The position numbers were made by a program, and so were the translations under genes. From an uncultured Bacteroidales bacterium (lineage in GTDB: Bacteria > Bacteroidota > Bacteroidia > Bacteroidales > UBA932), in assembly GCA_944323445.1 (NCBI GenBank), contig CALUSM010000029.1:1-33405 (forward strand): a stretch of 33,405 nucleotides of DNA, written 5' to 3'. The notes under the pieces are model-generated. The model searched no databases. It was given only the letters and a program-made list of their open reading frames with translations, and was not told where the DNA came from. Shown piece after piece: positions 1 through 8,545 of this stretch. Numbering within the stretch: the stretch's first letter is position 1; every line of letters begins with the position of its first letter.

Positions 1-926
1 AACGGTATCAGCGTGCCCCAGTCCGTCGGTCTCCAGTAGATCCCGTAGTTGGTTATGAACTGGTTCTCCGTCGCTATCTGCACGTTGTATCCAGGCTTCG
101 TCTGGCCGTTGCGCATCGCGTCCTCCTTCATCCGCATGAACGTCGCGTCATGGTCCGTCTTGCTGTAGCTGTTCCTCTCCCCTAGAGTCTCAAGATGCCT
201 GCCATATTCTTCCAGCTTCGGAAGGGACTCGTCCCTGACCTTCTCCACGCTCCTGCGGAGCTTCCTGTCGCTGAGCCCCTGCTCGTCCATTCTCTTCAGT
301 ATCCTTTCTGTACGCTCCGGGAGGTCCTCCACACATGGCTCCTCCTCCCTGCATTCCGCATTCTCCTTTGCGAGGACCTCCTCCGCCGTCCTGAGAACCG
401 CGGCCACTTTCGCCTCCAGTTTCGACTTGTTCTTCTCAACGCTCCCTTTCCACACGAACGTGTACCTGTTCGCCACCGATTCTATTTTCGTCCCGTCTAT
501 GTACTGTACCCTCAGCGAGACCAGGCCCTCCCCGTTCAGAAGCAGCACAACCTGACGGAACACCTCCTCGAACCTCCCGTCCGACAGACGCTCGCTCCTG
601 AAGCGGTTGATCGTCCGGAAGTCCGGCCGGCTCATCCCGGAAAGCCACATGTAGTTCACGTTCTCCTTCAAAAGCCTCTCCATCCTACGCCCGGAATATA
701 CGTTGCACATATAGGAATACACGATCACCTTCAGAAGCATCCGCGGATGGAAGCTGCTCGTCCCGCCGCCCTTGTACGTAGACTCTATCCCCGTGATGTC
801 AAGCCTGTCTATAACTGCGCTGACTGTCCGGACCGGATGGTTTTCCGGTATCAGATCCCCCAATGCAGGAGGAAAAAGAAGACTGTCGTTCTGATTGTAC
901 GATTTATATACTATCTTTGCTCCCAT
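1..926 (-). CDS. IS1182-family transposase, 3' end beyond the window
   Basis: A minus-strand reading frame opens with ATG at 924-926 and stays open to the left edge, about 308 codons, so the C-terminus is missing. The N-terminus ([20 protein letters not shown]) and the stretches [38 protein letters not shown] and [20 protein letters not shown] are the conserved N-terminal (DUF772-like) and early DDE-region signatures I know from IS1182-type transposases of Bacteroidales. A charged, helical stretch follows, then [19 protein letters not shown] near the edge. It would catalyse movement of the element. A TAnnTTTG box lies 32 nt upstream and a hairpin lies behind it. It sits just downstream of infB on the same strand, after infB's terminator, a harmless landing site. 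The plus-strand open frame at 195-935 is only a shadow of this gene. Whether the element is intact cannot be judged here. Confidence 0.9.
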   Translation of the reverse strand, partial: MGAKIVYKSYNQNDSLLFPPALGDLIPENHPVRTVSAVIDRLDITGIESTYKGGGTSSFHPRMLLKVIVYSYMCNVYSGRRMERLLKENVNYMWLSGMSRPDFRTINRFRSERLSDGRFEEVFRQVVLLLNGEGLVSLRVQYIDGTKIESVANRYTFVWKGSVEKNKSKLEAKVAAVLRTAEEVLAKENAECREEEPCVEDLPERTERILKRMDEQGLSDRKLRRSVEKVRDESLPKLEEYGRHLETLGERNSYSKTDHDATFMRMKEDAMRNGQTKPGYNVQIATENQFITNYGIYWRPTDWGTLIP

Positions 927-957
927 GGTAAATGACTGTTTATCTTTTTTAGCACTA

Positions 958-965
958 CAAATATA
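958..965 (-). promoter_or_regulatory. -7 box of transposase promoter
   Basis: On the minus strand this reads TATATTTG, a perfect match to the Bacteroidota -7 box TAnnTTTG. It lies 32 nt upstream of the transposase ATG, which gives a short leader. At the expected -33 distance only TGTT-like sequence is seen, so the promoter would be weak, as is common for insertion sequences. Confidence 0.55.
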
Positions 966-989
966 GCAATCTTTTGCCATAAAAACAGC

Positions 990-1020
990 GGTTATCCCGC
1001 TTATCTTCAGCAGGATAACC
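990..1020 (-). repeat. Hairpin at the transposase-proximal end of the IS
   Basis: GGTTATCC (990-997) and GGATAACC (1013-1020) form a perfect 8-bp inverted repeat. On a minus-strand transcript it extends to 11 bp with one G-U pair and a 9-nt loop. It lies upstream of the transposase promoter. Such structures can shield an insertion sequence from outside transcription by hiding the transposase start region or stopping read-through, and here it would face transcripts coming from infB. The exact end of the element could not be fixed because the other end is outside the window. The 927-1094 stretch holds no gene. Confidence 0.5.
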
Positions 1021-1094
1021 ATAATTGTTTGTATCGCTCCCCCTCACCTAAAAAACTCTCCCGCATACGGCAGTACAGCCTGTACGATCATTAC

Positions 1095-1146
1095 AAAAAA
1101 AAGAGGATGACCTCAAAGTCTCTTGACTTTTGGGTCACCCTCTTCT
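1095..1146 (-). terminator. Intrinsic terminator of rimP-nusA-infB
   Basis: On the minus strand AAGAGGGTGACC pairs with GGTCATCCTCTT (one G/A mismatch), with an inner AAGTC/GACTT extension, and the stem is followed by a run of eight T. It begins about 20 nt after the infB stop. This is a strong Rho-independent terminator and separates the operon from the insertion sequence downstream. Confidence 0.88.
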
Positions 1147-1166
1147 TCCTTTTGTAACAGCCTGTG

Positions 1167-4088
1167 TTACAGTTTGCGTTTTACCTCTACTATCTGGTAG
1201 GCCTCTATGGTGTCCCCGATCTTGATGTCGTTGTATCCTTCGATATTCAGGCCGCAGTCCAGACCGGCGGCGACCTCCTTGACATCGTCCTTGAAACGCT
1301 TGAGCGAGCCGAGTACTCCTGTGTAGACCACGATGCCGTCGCGGATGACCCGTACCTTGGAGGTGCGTGAGATTTTTCCCTCCTTGACCATACATCCGGC
1401 GATGGTGCCTACCTTGGATATTCTGAAGGTTTCGCGGACCTCGGCGGTGGCTGTGACCTCTTCCTTCTCCTCGGGAGCGAGCATGCCTTCGATACCGCTC
1501 TTGACTTCGTTGATGGCATCGTAGATGACGGAGTAGAGGCGGATTTCGATTTCCTCTTTCTCGGCCAGGCGGCGGGCGTTGACCGAAGGCCTTACCTGGA
1601 AGCCGATGATGATCGCGTTGGATGCTGCTGCCAGCAGTACGTCGGACTCGGAGATGGCTCCTACAGCCTTGTGGATGACGTCCACGTGTATCTCATCGGT
1701 GGACAGCTTGATCAGGGAGTCGGAGAGGGCTTCTATGGAACCGTCCACATCGCCCTTGACGATGATGTTGAGTTCCTGGAAGTTGCCTATCGCGATACGG
1801 CGTCCGATCTCTTCGAGGGTGATGTGTTTCTGAGTCCTCAGACCCTGGATGCGGAGCAGCTGCTCCCGTTTGTTGGCCAGGTCCTTTGCCTCACGCTCGT
1901 CTTCCATGACGTTGAATACCTCGCCGGCTGTCGGAGCTCCGTTGAGTCCGAGTACCGATACAGGAGTGGAGGGGTCCGCCTCGTCGACTTTCTGGCCGCG
2001 CTCGTTGAACATGGCCTTGACCCTGCCGTAGAAACTGCCGCTGAGCATGATGTCGCCCACGTGGAGGGTGCCGTTCTGTACCAGGACAGTAGCCAGATAA
2101 CCGCGGCCCTTGTCCAGGGACGACTCGATGACCGTACCTTTTGCGCGGCGGTTGGGATTGGCCTTGAGTTCCAGAAGGTCAGCCTCCAGGAGGACTTTTT
2201 CGAGTAGCTTGTCGACATTGATGCCTTTCTTGGCCGATATCTCCTGGCACTGGTATTTGCCGCCCCAGTCTTCTACGAGGATGTTCATGTTTGCGAGTTG
2301 TTCGCGGATGCGGTCCGGATTGGCTCCGGGCTTGTCTATCTTGTTGATTGCAAACACCATGGGGACACCGGCCGCTTGAGCATGGTTGATGGCCTCTATT
2401 GTCTGGGGCATGATGGCGTCATCGGCGGCGATGATGATTATTACCAGGTCTGTAATCTTGGCACCGCGGGCACGCATGGCGGTGAAGGCCTCGTGACCGG
2501 GGGTATCGAGGAATGTGATGCGTCGTCCGTCAGGCAGCTTGACGTTGTAGGCTCCGATGTGCTGGGTGATGCCTCCGGCCTCACCGGCGATGACATTGGA
2601 CTTGCGGATGTAGTCCAGCAGGGAGGTCTTTCCGTGGTCGACGTGACCCATGACGGTGATGATGGGCGGGCGCTCCACCAGGTCCTCGGGGTTGTCGGCC
2701 TCCTCCTCGACCTCATTCTCGGAGTCAGCAGTGACAAACTGGATCTCGTAGCCGAACTCTTCGGCGACCAGCACCAGGGCGTCCGCGTCCAGCCTCTGGT
2801 TGATGGATACCATCAGGCCCAGGTTCATGCATGCCTCGATGACTTTTGTCACAGGGATATTCATCATGACCGCGAGCTCATTGACTGTCACGAATTCTGT
2901 CATCTTGAGAATCCTGCTTTCGAGCTGCTCCATCTCCCTTGCCTCTTCCATTTTCTGAGAAATCATCTCCCTCTTCTCTCTCTTGTGCTTGGAACTCTTG
3001 GTCTTGCCCTTGCCTTCGGTCATGCGGGCGTAGGTCTCCTTGATCTGTTTCTGGATCAAGTCCTCGTCTATCTCGACGCGTACGGGTTTCGGCTTTTCCT
3101 TGCTGCGGTTCTTCTTCCGGGACTCGGAGTCTTTCTTGCCGCTCCTGTTCTTCTGTCCTCCTCCCTGGTCGGCCTTGGTGATGTCCACTTTCTCGCCTTT
3201 GACGATGCGCTCCCTCTTGCGGTGTCCGCCGCCGGATGATGACGTATGTTTTTTCTCAAAGGCCGTCAGATCTATTTTTCCGCTTATGACGGGACCTGTA
3301 AGCTTCTCCACTTTTGTTTCGATATGCTCCACCTCGCGGCGTGTCTCGCTATGGGATGCCGTTTCATCTGCAGGCGGCGCAGATACGGGTTTGGCCGGGG
3401 CAGGTGCGGGAGACGGTTCCGATTTCTTTGCCGGAGCGGGTGCAGGTGCAGGTTTGGTCTGTCCCTGTCCTTTCCCGGCTTTTTTGTTGAGGTCTATCTT
3501 GCCGAGAATCTTGATTCCGGAATGGTCCTGCCTGCTGTCTGCGTTGTGTCCGGCCGATGATGCGGCAGTCTGGTCTTTCCGCTCTTTCGGTCTGGGAGAC
3601 GGAGCTTCCGTCTCCTGATTCCGGGCAGGTGCTCCTGCGGGCTTGGCCGGCTGCGGCTCAGGCTGCTGAGGTTTTTCCGGTCCGGCTGCGGTTTGTACCG
3701 CCGGAGTCTCCTGACGGGGCTTGTCATCCTGTCGTGGACTCTCGGCCTTCTTCTCCGTGATGGCGGGCTCAGGTGTGGAGGGATGGTCAATAGTCGTCGT
3801 CTTGATGATTACCTCATCTCCGAACTGTTCTTCCTCAGGTTCCTGCCTGGAACTTTCTTTCTTTGTTATTTCCTTGACCTTGATGGATATTTTCTTGGAC
3901 TCCTCTTTAATCAGCTGTTCTTTGGCATACTCTTTCTTCACCAGCTCGTATTCCTCACCGCTTATCTGGGCTCCGGGATTGGATTCCACCTCGTAGCCTT
4001 TCTTGTTGAGAAATTCCACCAATGTCCCTAATCCTATATTGAACTCTTTTAGTACTTTGTTGATTCTTATTTTTTCTTGTCCCGCCAT
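1167..4088 (-). CDS. infB: Translation initiation factor IF-2
   Basis: A 973-residue GTPase that brings fMet-tRNA to the 30S subunit and promotes subunit joining. The N-terminus ([20 protein letters not shown]) is the IF-2 N-terminal helical domain. Residues about 90-400 are a long low-complexity linker rich in Pro, Ala, Lys and Glu, typical of Bacteroidales IF-2. A second IF2_N-like segment follows near 400-450. The GTPase domain has the G1 loop GHVDHGKTS at about residue 480, G3 DTPGHEAF near 527 and G4 NKID near 581. Domains II-IV follow up to the end ([16 protein letters not shown]). It is the last gene of rimP-nusA-infB, 36 nt after nusA, and is followed by a terminator. Nothing looks damaged. 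The many open frames on the opposite strand are shadows. Confidence 0.98.
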   Translation of the reverse strand: MAGQEKIRINKVLKEFNIGLGTLVEFLNKKGYEVESNPGAQISGEEYELVKKEYAKEQLIKEESKKISIKVKEITKKESSRQEPEEEQFGDEVIIKTTTIDHPSTPEPAITEKKAESPRQDDKPRQETPAVQTAAGPEKPQQPEPQPAKPAGAPARNQETEAPSPRPKERKDQTAASSAGHNADSRQDHSGIKILGKIDLNKKAGKGQGQTKPAPAPAPAKKSEPSPAPAPAKPVSAPPADETASHSETRREVEHIETKVEKLTGPVISGKIDLTAFEKKHTSSSGGGHRKRERIVKGEKVDITKADQGGGQKNRSGKKDSESRKKNRSKEKPKPVRVEIDEDLIQKQIKETYARMTEGKGKTKSSKHKREKREMISQKMEEAREMEQLESRILKMTEFVTVNELAVMMNIPVTKVIEACMNLGLMVSINQRLDADALVLVAEEFGYEIQFVTADSENEVEEEADNPEDLVERPPIITVMGHVDHGKTSLLDYIRKSNVIAGEAGGITQHIGAYNVKLPDGRRITFLDTPGHEAFTAMRARGAKITDLVIIIIAADDAIMPQTIEAINHAQAAGVPMVFAINKIDKPGANPDRIREQLANMNILVEDWGGKYQCQEISAKKGINVDKLLEKVLLEADLLELKANPNRRAKGTVIESSLDKGRGYLATVLVQNGTLHVGDIMLSGSFYGRVKAMFNERGQKVDEADPSTPVSVLGLNGAPTAGEVFNVMEDEREAKDLANKREQLLRIQGLRTQKHITLEEIGRRIAIGNFQELNIIVKGDVDGSIEALSDSLIKLSTDEIHVDVIHKAVGAISESDVLLAAASNAIIIGFQVRPSVNARRLAEKEEIEIRLYSVIYDAINEVKSGIEGMLAPEEKEEVTATAEVRETFRISKVGTIAGCMVKEGKISRTSKVRVIRDGIVVYTGVLGSLKRFKDDVKEVAAGLDCGLNIEGYNDIKIGDTIEAYQIVEVKRKL

Positions 4089-4124
4089 ATATTGTCTGTT
4101 TAGTTAATAACTCAGTTTTATCTA

Positions 4125-5357
4125 TTATTCGAATTCCGCGCGGAGTATCTTCTGCACGTCCTGTACAGTCTCCTCCTCTAGATCAGCCCTATGACATATC
4201 TCCTCTACGGGCAGCGACAGCACGCTCTTGGCCGTGTCGCAGCCGATGCCTTTGAGGGCGTCGATGATCCACTGCTCTATCTCGTCATTGAATTCGTCGA
4301 GCATCACGTCCTCCTCGTCCTCACCGGCCTCGTTCTCGCGGAATACGTCTATCTCGTAACCGGCAAGCTGGCCTGCCAGCTTGATATTGCTGCCGCCCTT
4401 GCCTATGGCCAGGGATACCTCGGAGGGACTGAGGTTGACCCTGATATGCCTGGTCTCCTCATCGATGGACATGGATGATATCTTTGCGGGGCTGAGTGCC
4501 CTCTGAATCAGCAGCTGGGTGTTGGATGTCCAGTTAATGATGTCTATGTTCTCGTTGCGCAGCTCGCGGACGATGCTGTGGATACGCGAGCCCTTGACGC
4601 CGACGCATGCTCCTACGGGATCGATGCGCTCGTCGTAGGACTCCACTGCCACCTTGGCTCTGTCACCGGGGATGCGCACCACTTTCTTGATGGTGATCAG
4701 GCCATCGAAGATTTCGGGCACCTCCTGTTCGAAAAGTCTTTCGAGGAATGCCGGAGATGTGCGCGAGAGGGTGATTACGGGAGAGTTGTTCCTCATCTCC
4801 ACGTTCTCGATTACGGCCTTGACGGTCTCGCCCTTCTTGAAGTAGTCGGAGGGTATCTGCTCTGATTTGGGGAGTACCAGCTCGTTGCCGTCCTCGTCCA
4901 TTACGAGCACTTCCTTTTTCCATACCTGGTAGACCTCGCCGACGAGTATCTCGTGGATGCGGTCCTTGTATTTGTTGTAGAGATTGGCCTTCTCGATATC
5001 GGCGATGCGGCCCTGAAGGTTCTGGCGGAGGTTCAGAATGCCTCTGCGGCCGAAGTCGGAGAGCTTGACCTCCTCGGGGAAATCCTCGCCTACCTCGTAG
5101 GAAGGGTCTATCTTGTGCACGTCCTCGAGCGAGATCTGGGTGTTCGGATCCTCGACTTTCTCGACCACCTCGCGGTTCCTCCATATCTCGAGGTCGCCCT
5201 TGTCGATGTTGATGATGATGTCAAAATTGTCGGCCGAGCCGTACATTTTTTCCAGCTGTGTGCGGAATATGTTTTCCAGCACGCTCATCATGGTAGGTCT
5301 GTCGATGTTCTTCAGTTCCTTGAACTCGGCAAACGTACTTATCAGGTTTACTTCCAT
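4125..5357 (-). CDS. nusA: Transcription termination/antitermination factor NusA
   Basis: A 410-residue cytoplasmic RNA-polymerase-binding factor controlling pausing, termination and antitermination. The order is an N-terminal RNAP-binding domain (residues 1 to about 125), an S1 domain (about 135-200, with VGEVYQVWKKEVLVMDEDG), then two KH domains with the motifs GACVGVKGSRIHSIVREL and AIGKGGSNIKLAGQLAGYE. It ends with a short helix-hairpin-helix-like tail (IIDALKGIGCDTAKSVLSL) and lacks the long acidic repeats of the E. coli protein, which is normal for this phylum. It starts 20 nt after the rimP stop and is followed by infB 36 nt later, so the three genes form one operon. Confidence 0.97.
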   Translation of the reverse strand: MEVNLISTFAEFKELKNIDRPTMMSVLENIFRTQLEKMYGSADNFDIIINIDKGDLEIWRNREVVEKVEDPNTQISLEDVHKIDPSYEVGEDFPEEVKLSDFGRRGILNLRQNLQGRIADIEKANLYNKYKDRIHEILVGEVYQVWKKEVLVMDEDGNELVLPKSEQIPSDYFKKGETVKAVIENVEMRNNSPVITLSRTSPAFLERLFEQEVPEIFDGLITIKKVVRIPGDRAKVAVESYDERIDPVGACVGVKGSRIHSIVRELRNENIDIINWTSNTQLLIQRALSPAKISSMSIDEETRHIRVNLSPSEVSLAIGKGGSNIKLAGQLAGYEIDVFRENEAGEDEEDVMLDEFNDEIEQWIIDALKGIGCDTAKSVLSLPVEEICHRADLEEETVQDVQKILRAEFE

Positions 5358-5377
5358 GTGTCGGTTGTTGTATATTG

Positions 5378-5659
5378 TTAATTATTATTTTCTTCTGTCT
5401 CCATGTCCTCATCGTCAGCGTCTCCGCAGGAGTCTCCGGCCGAGCTCACCATCAGTGAGAAATCCTCCTTGTCGCGGTCCAGCTGAGACTCGATCCACCG
5501 GCTCAGCGCCACGCAGTCCCCTATATTGACCGGTCTTCCGGGGGCGCGGAAGAATACCTTTATATTATTAGCCTTGTTGACCTTTATATTCACCAGGACG
5601 AGGCTGTGCTCTTCCATGTACGGGGCCGCGATCTGTTCGATGGTGTGTTTTTCTATCAT
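5378..5659 (-). CDS. rimP: Ribosome maturation factor RimP, N-terminal domain only
   Basis: 93 residues starting at the ATG at 5657-5659 (MIEKHTIEQIAAPYMEEHSL); the frame is open further upstream, but that part lies in the promoter and leader. The alpha/beta N-terminal domain of RimP is recognisable up to RWIESQLDRDKEDFSLMVSS-AG, the point where family members continue into a C-terminal SH3-like domain of about 70 residues. Here the chain instead ends in an acidic tail (DADDEDMETEENNN) and a stop, 20 nt before nusA. There is no room for a frameshifted second domain, so the domain was lost. RimP helps 30S assembly, binding near S12. It is first in the rimP-nusA-infB operon, the usual position, which supports the call. 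Whether the shortened protein still works is unknown. Confidence 0.8.
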   Translation of the reverse strand: MIEKHTIEQIAAPYMEEHSLVLVNIKVNKANNIKVFFRAPGRPVNIGDCVALSRWIESQLDRDKEDFSLMVSSAGDSCGDADDEDMETEENNN

Positions 5660-5694
5660 GCGGAATGTGTTTTTACGTGAGTTGCAGATAAAAC

Positions 5695-5717
5695 GAAAGG
5701 GACTTGCCGTCCCTTTC
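5695..5717 (-). promoter_or_regulatory. Leader hairpin of rimP-nusA-infB
   Basis: GAAAGGGAC (5695-5703) and GTCCCTTTC (5709-5717) make a perfect 9-bp stem with a 5-nt loop, in the roughly 70-nt leader between the promoter and the rimP start. On the minus strand it is followed by GTTTTATC, a weak T-rich stretch. It may act as an attenuator or a NusA-responsive pause site, since the operon encodes NusA; this function is inferred. Confidence 0.6.
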
Positions 5718-5733
5718 CTCTTCCAAATCCGCA

Positions 5734-5765
5734 CAAAAATAAGGGTTTTGTGCATATATTCCAAA
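5734..5765 (-). promoter_or_regulatory. Promoter of rimP-nusA-infB
   Basis: Minus strand: TTTG (5762-5765), a 20-nt spacer, then TATTTTTG (5734-5741). Both boxes and the spacing match the Bacteroidota consensus TTTG-N19-21-TAnnTTTG exactly. Transcription would start near 5727. Confidence 0.8.
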
Positions 5766-5774
5766 AAAAAGTGT

Positions 5775-5782
5775 TTTCTTTG
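5775..5782 (+). promoter_or_regulatory. Likely -7 box of the lpxD operon
   Basis: TTTCTTTG matches TAnnTTTG in seven of eight positions and lies 22 nt before the lpxD ATG. The nearest upstream TTTG (5747-5750) is 24 nt away, longer than usual. It sits back to back with the rimP promoter, so the two operons share a compact divergent control region. Confidence 0.45.
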
Positions 5783-5803
5783 CAGATAAATTTTTACCCA
5801 ACT

Positions 5804-6796
5804 ATGGAGGTAAGCGCAAAAGTAATAGCAGAACATCTAGGAGGTGAGATTGTCGGCGACCCTGAGGCGAAGGTGTCGTCCGTGGCGCGTATAGAGTCGG
5901 GCAAGCCCGGCACTCTCTGCTTTCTTGCCAATCCGAAATACGAACATTATCTGTATACTTGCAAGGCAAGTATCATCCTCATAAACAAATCTTTCGAACC
6001 GAAGGAAGAAGTCAGTGCTACGCTGGTCAAAGTGGACAATGCCTATGAGGCCGTGGCGTCCCTGCTCGACCTGCTCAACTCCCTCAAATCGGAAAAGAGG
6101 CGCGGCACGGCTTTCTCGGCGCATGTGGCATGGTCGGCCCGTCTGGGCAAGGGGGTCTATGTGGGACCTCTTGCATATGTCGGCCGGCGGGTCAGGGTGG
6201 GAAAAGGCACTCAGATATATCCTCAGGTTTATCTCGGGGACGGGGTGACTGTGGGAGAGAACTGCATTCTCTATCCTGGCGTGAAGGTCTACAAGGGCTG
6301 CAGGATAGGCAACAACTGCATCATCCATGCCGGCGCCGTCATAGGTTCTGACGGATTCGGATTTGCTCCTACCGCTGACGGCTCCTACAAGAAAATACCG
6401 CAGACCGGTATCGTGACCATCGAGGATGACTGCGAGATAGGGGCTAACACCGTCATCGACCGCTCCACCATGGGCACGACTCTGATAGAGAAGGGAGTCA
6501 AGCTGGACAACCTCATCCAGGTCGCCCACAATGTGGTTATCGGCTCCAATACGGTCATCGCCGCGCAGGCGGGCATCGCCGGTTCCACGAAGATCGGCCG
6601 TTCCTGCATGATAGGCGGACAGGTGGGCTTTGCGGGCCATATCCACATAGCTGACCGCACAATGATAGGAGCCCAGGCCGGACTTATGTCCGATGTCAAG
6701 GAGGAGGGAAAGACCCTTCTTGGCAGTCCCGCTCTGGAACACAAGGAGTTTATGAGGGCGTACGCGGTTTTCCGCCGTAACGGCAGGAAGCAATAA
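5804..6796 (+). CDS. lpxD: UDP-3-O-acylglucosamine N-acyltransferase LpxD
   Basis: Third step of lipid A synthesis: adds a 3-hydroxyacyl chain to the glucosamine nitrogen of UDP-3-O-acyl-GlcN, from acyl-ACP. The start is taken as the ATG at 5804 ([19 protein letters not shown]), 330 residues; the frame opens earlier, but that part overlaps the promoter. Residues 1-95 form the uridine-binding domain ([13 protein letters not shown]), followed by a left-handed beta helix of hexapeptide repeats (IGN, IGA, IGS, IGG). The catalytic His is H242 in [14 protein letters not shown]. It ends soon after the helix, without the longer C-terminal helix seen in some Bacteroides homologues. It is first in lpxD-lpxC-lpxA-wbqC, with lpxC 20 nt later. 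Confidence 0.96.
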   Translation: MEVSAKVIAEHLGGEIVGDPEAKVSSVARIESGKPGTLCFLANPKYEHYLYTCKASIILINKSFEPKEEVSATLVKVDNAYEAVASLLDLLNSLKSEKRRGTAFSAHVAWSARLGKGVYVGPLAYVGRRVRVGKGTQIYPQVYLGDGVTVGENCILYPGVKVYKGCRIGNNCIIHAGAVIGSDGFGFAPTADGSYKKIPQTGIVTIEDDCEIGANTVIDRSTMGTTLIEKGVKLDNLIQVAHNVVIGSNTVIAAQAGIAGSTKIGRSCMIGGQVGFAGHIHIADRTMIGAQAGLMSDVKEEGKTLLGSPALEHKEFMRAYAVFRRNGRKQ

Positions 6797-6816
6797 CATT
6801 AACACACTTCTAAACC

Positions 6817-7734
6817 ATGATGCTGGAAAATCAGAAAACACTCAGAAAAGAATATACATTTGAAGGGAAGGGACTTCACTCGGGACTCAAAGTGAGGATG
6901 ACAGTCTGCCCGGCGGAGGAAGGTACCGGAATACGCTTTGTCCGCGAGGACCTGGGACCGGATGCCGTGATAGAGGCTTTGGCCGACTATGTGACAATGA
7001 CTCAGCGCGGGACCACCCTTGAGAAGGGACCTGTCCGTATATCGACGGTGGAGCATCTGCTCTCGGCCCTCACCGGAATGGGCGTGGACAATGCCCTGGT
7101 GCGGCTCAATGCGCCCGAGGCCCCTATTCTGGACGGCAGCGCCCTTCCTTATGTGCAGGCATTCGGTGCGGACGGGCTGCAGGAACAGAATATGCCGCGT
7201 ACCTGTTTTAATATTGAGGAGCCGGTCCATTACCGGGATGAAAGCACAGGCTCTGAGATCAGCATCTTCCCGGCGGAGGATTTCTCGGTGGACCTCACGG
7301 TGGATTTCAACTCCCATGTCCTCGGGGTGCAGAAGATACATTTTGACGGCAGTACAGACTATGCCGCAGAGGTGGCTCCGTGCCGTACTTTCGTATTCTT
7401 CCATGAACTGGAGTTCCTTTTCCGGAACAACCTTATAAAAGGCGGGGATCTCGAGAACGCCATCGTGGTAGTCGAGCACCCCGTACCGGATGATACTCTT
7501 GCCAGGATGGCCGCTCTGTTCAATGTGGAGAAGGTAGGAATGCTTCCCGAGGGGTATCTGGACAATGTGAGGCTTCACTTCCCCGACGAGTGCGGCCGTC
7601 ACAAGCTTCTCGACCTGATTGGAGACTTCACCCTGATAGGAGCCCGTATCAGGGGAAGGGTAGTGGCCGACAGGTCGGGACACAAAATCAATACTGCCGT
7701 GGCACGTATTGTGAGAGAAATGATGATGAAATAA
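6817..7734 (+). CDS. lpxC: UDP-3-O-acyl-N-acetylglucosamine deacetylase LpxC, not fused to FabZ
   Basis: Zinc enzyme for the committed step of lipid A synthesis. 305 residues; two ATG codons in a row at 6817 and 6820 could serve. The zinc ligands are H80 (ISTVEHLLSAL), H262 and D266 (RHKLLDLIGD), and the catalytic His is H289 (RSGHKINTA). The usual inserts and the DGSALPYV loop are present. In most Bacteroidales this gene is a fusion with the dehydratase FabZ, about 460 residues. Here the protein stops directly after the deacetylase domain and lpxA begins 19 nt later, so no dehydratase is present in the cluster. Confidence 0.96.
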   Translation: MMLENQKTLRKEYTFEGKGLHSGLKVRMTVCPAEEGTGIRFVREDLGPDAVIEALADYVTMTQRGTTLEKGPVRISTVEHLLSALTGMGVDNALVRLNAPEAPILDGSALPYVQAFGADGLQEQNMPRTCFNIEEPVHYRDESTGSEISIFPAEDFSVDLTVDFNSHVLGVQKIHFDGSTDYAAEVAPCRTFVFFHELEFLFRNNLIKGGDLENAIVVVEHPVPDDTLARMAALFNVEKVGMLPEGYLDNVRLHFPDECGRHKLLDLIGDFTLIGARIRGRVVADRSGHKINTAVARIVREMMMK

Positions 7735-7753
7735 CGATTAATCAGATAAAACA

Positions 7754-8545
7754 ATGCAATTCTCAGCTGTAAATCCCAACGCCAAGATTGCCGCCAATGT
7801 AGAGATCGGACCTTTCACCTACATCGCGGAGAATGTGGAGATAGGAGAGGGATGCGTAATCGGTCCCCATGTCACTGTTCTGGACTATGTTAAAATAGGT
7901 AAAAACTGCAAGATATTCCCCGGTGCCGTAATCGGTGCTATTCCGCAGGACATGAAGTTCTCGGGAGAGGTGACCTGGGTGGAGATAGGAGACAATACAG
8001 TCATCCGCGAGTGCGCCACCGTCAACCGCGGAACCGCCGCAAGCGGCAAGCTGCTTACCAAGATAGGGGACAACTGCCTGATAATGTCATACGCTCATGT
8101 GGCCCATGACTGCCATATAGGCAATCATGTAATACAGACCAGCTACGTAGGACTGGCAGGAGAGACTGACATCGATGACTGGGCTATCATCGGAGGCGGC
8201 TCCCTGGCCCATCAGTTCACCCGTATCGGCATGCATGCCATGATACAGGGCGGTTCCTTGATTGGGAAGGACGTGCCCCCTTATGCTCTTGCCGGACGCA
8301 ATCCTCTGTCTTTCTGCGGTCTGAACAATGTCGGCCTGCGCCGTCGCGGCTTCAGCAACGAGCAGATAGACCGTATCCGCGAGATATACCGCATCATCTA
8401 CAACAGCGGTCTCAACCGCAGCGATGCCTGCATAGAGGTGGAAAGAGAGGTGCCTCCCTGCATAGAGAGAGACAATATTCTCAATTTCATCCGTGCTTCC
8501 AAGAGGGGAATCGTCAAGTTCTCAGACCTTTCTGCCGATGACTAG
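7754..8545 (+). CDS. lpxA: UDP-N-acetylglucosamine O-acyltransferase LpxA
   Basis: First step of lipid A synthesis: moves a 3-hydroxyacyl chain from ACP to the 3-OH of UDP-GlcNAc. 263 residues, normal for the family. A left-handed beta helix of hexapeptide repeats fills residues about 5-190, with the active-site motif MSYAHVAHDCHIGNHV and catalytic H118; the C-terminal helical domain follows (NEQIDRIREIYRIIYNSGLN). The order D-C-A places all early lipid A acylation steps in one transcript. The stop overlaps the start of the next gene by 8 nt (ATGACTAG), so the two are probably translationally coupled. Confidence 0.97.
   Translation: MQFSAVNPNAKIAANVEIGPFTYIAENVEIGEGCVIGPHVTVLDYVKIGKNCKIFPGAVIGAIPQDMKFSGEVTWVEIGDNTVIRECATVNRGTAASGKLLTKIGDNCLIMSYAHVAHDCHIGNHVIQTSYVGLAGETDIDDWAIIGGGSLAHQFTRIGMHAMIQGGSLIGKDVPPYALAGRNPLSFCGLNNVGLRRRGFSNEQIDRIREIYRIIYNSGLNRSDACIEVEREVPPCIERDNILNFIRASKRGIVKFSDLSADD

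Noticed and set aside
195..935. A 246-codon plus-strand frame at the left edge
   Set aside because: Shadow of the minus-strand IS1182-type transposase, which has recognisable motifs throughout.
5660..5836. Longer RimP start upstream of 5659
   Set aside because: The extension covers the promoter and leader hairpin and has no family similarity, whereas MIEKHTIEQ is the expected RimP N-terminus.
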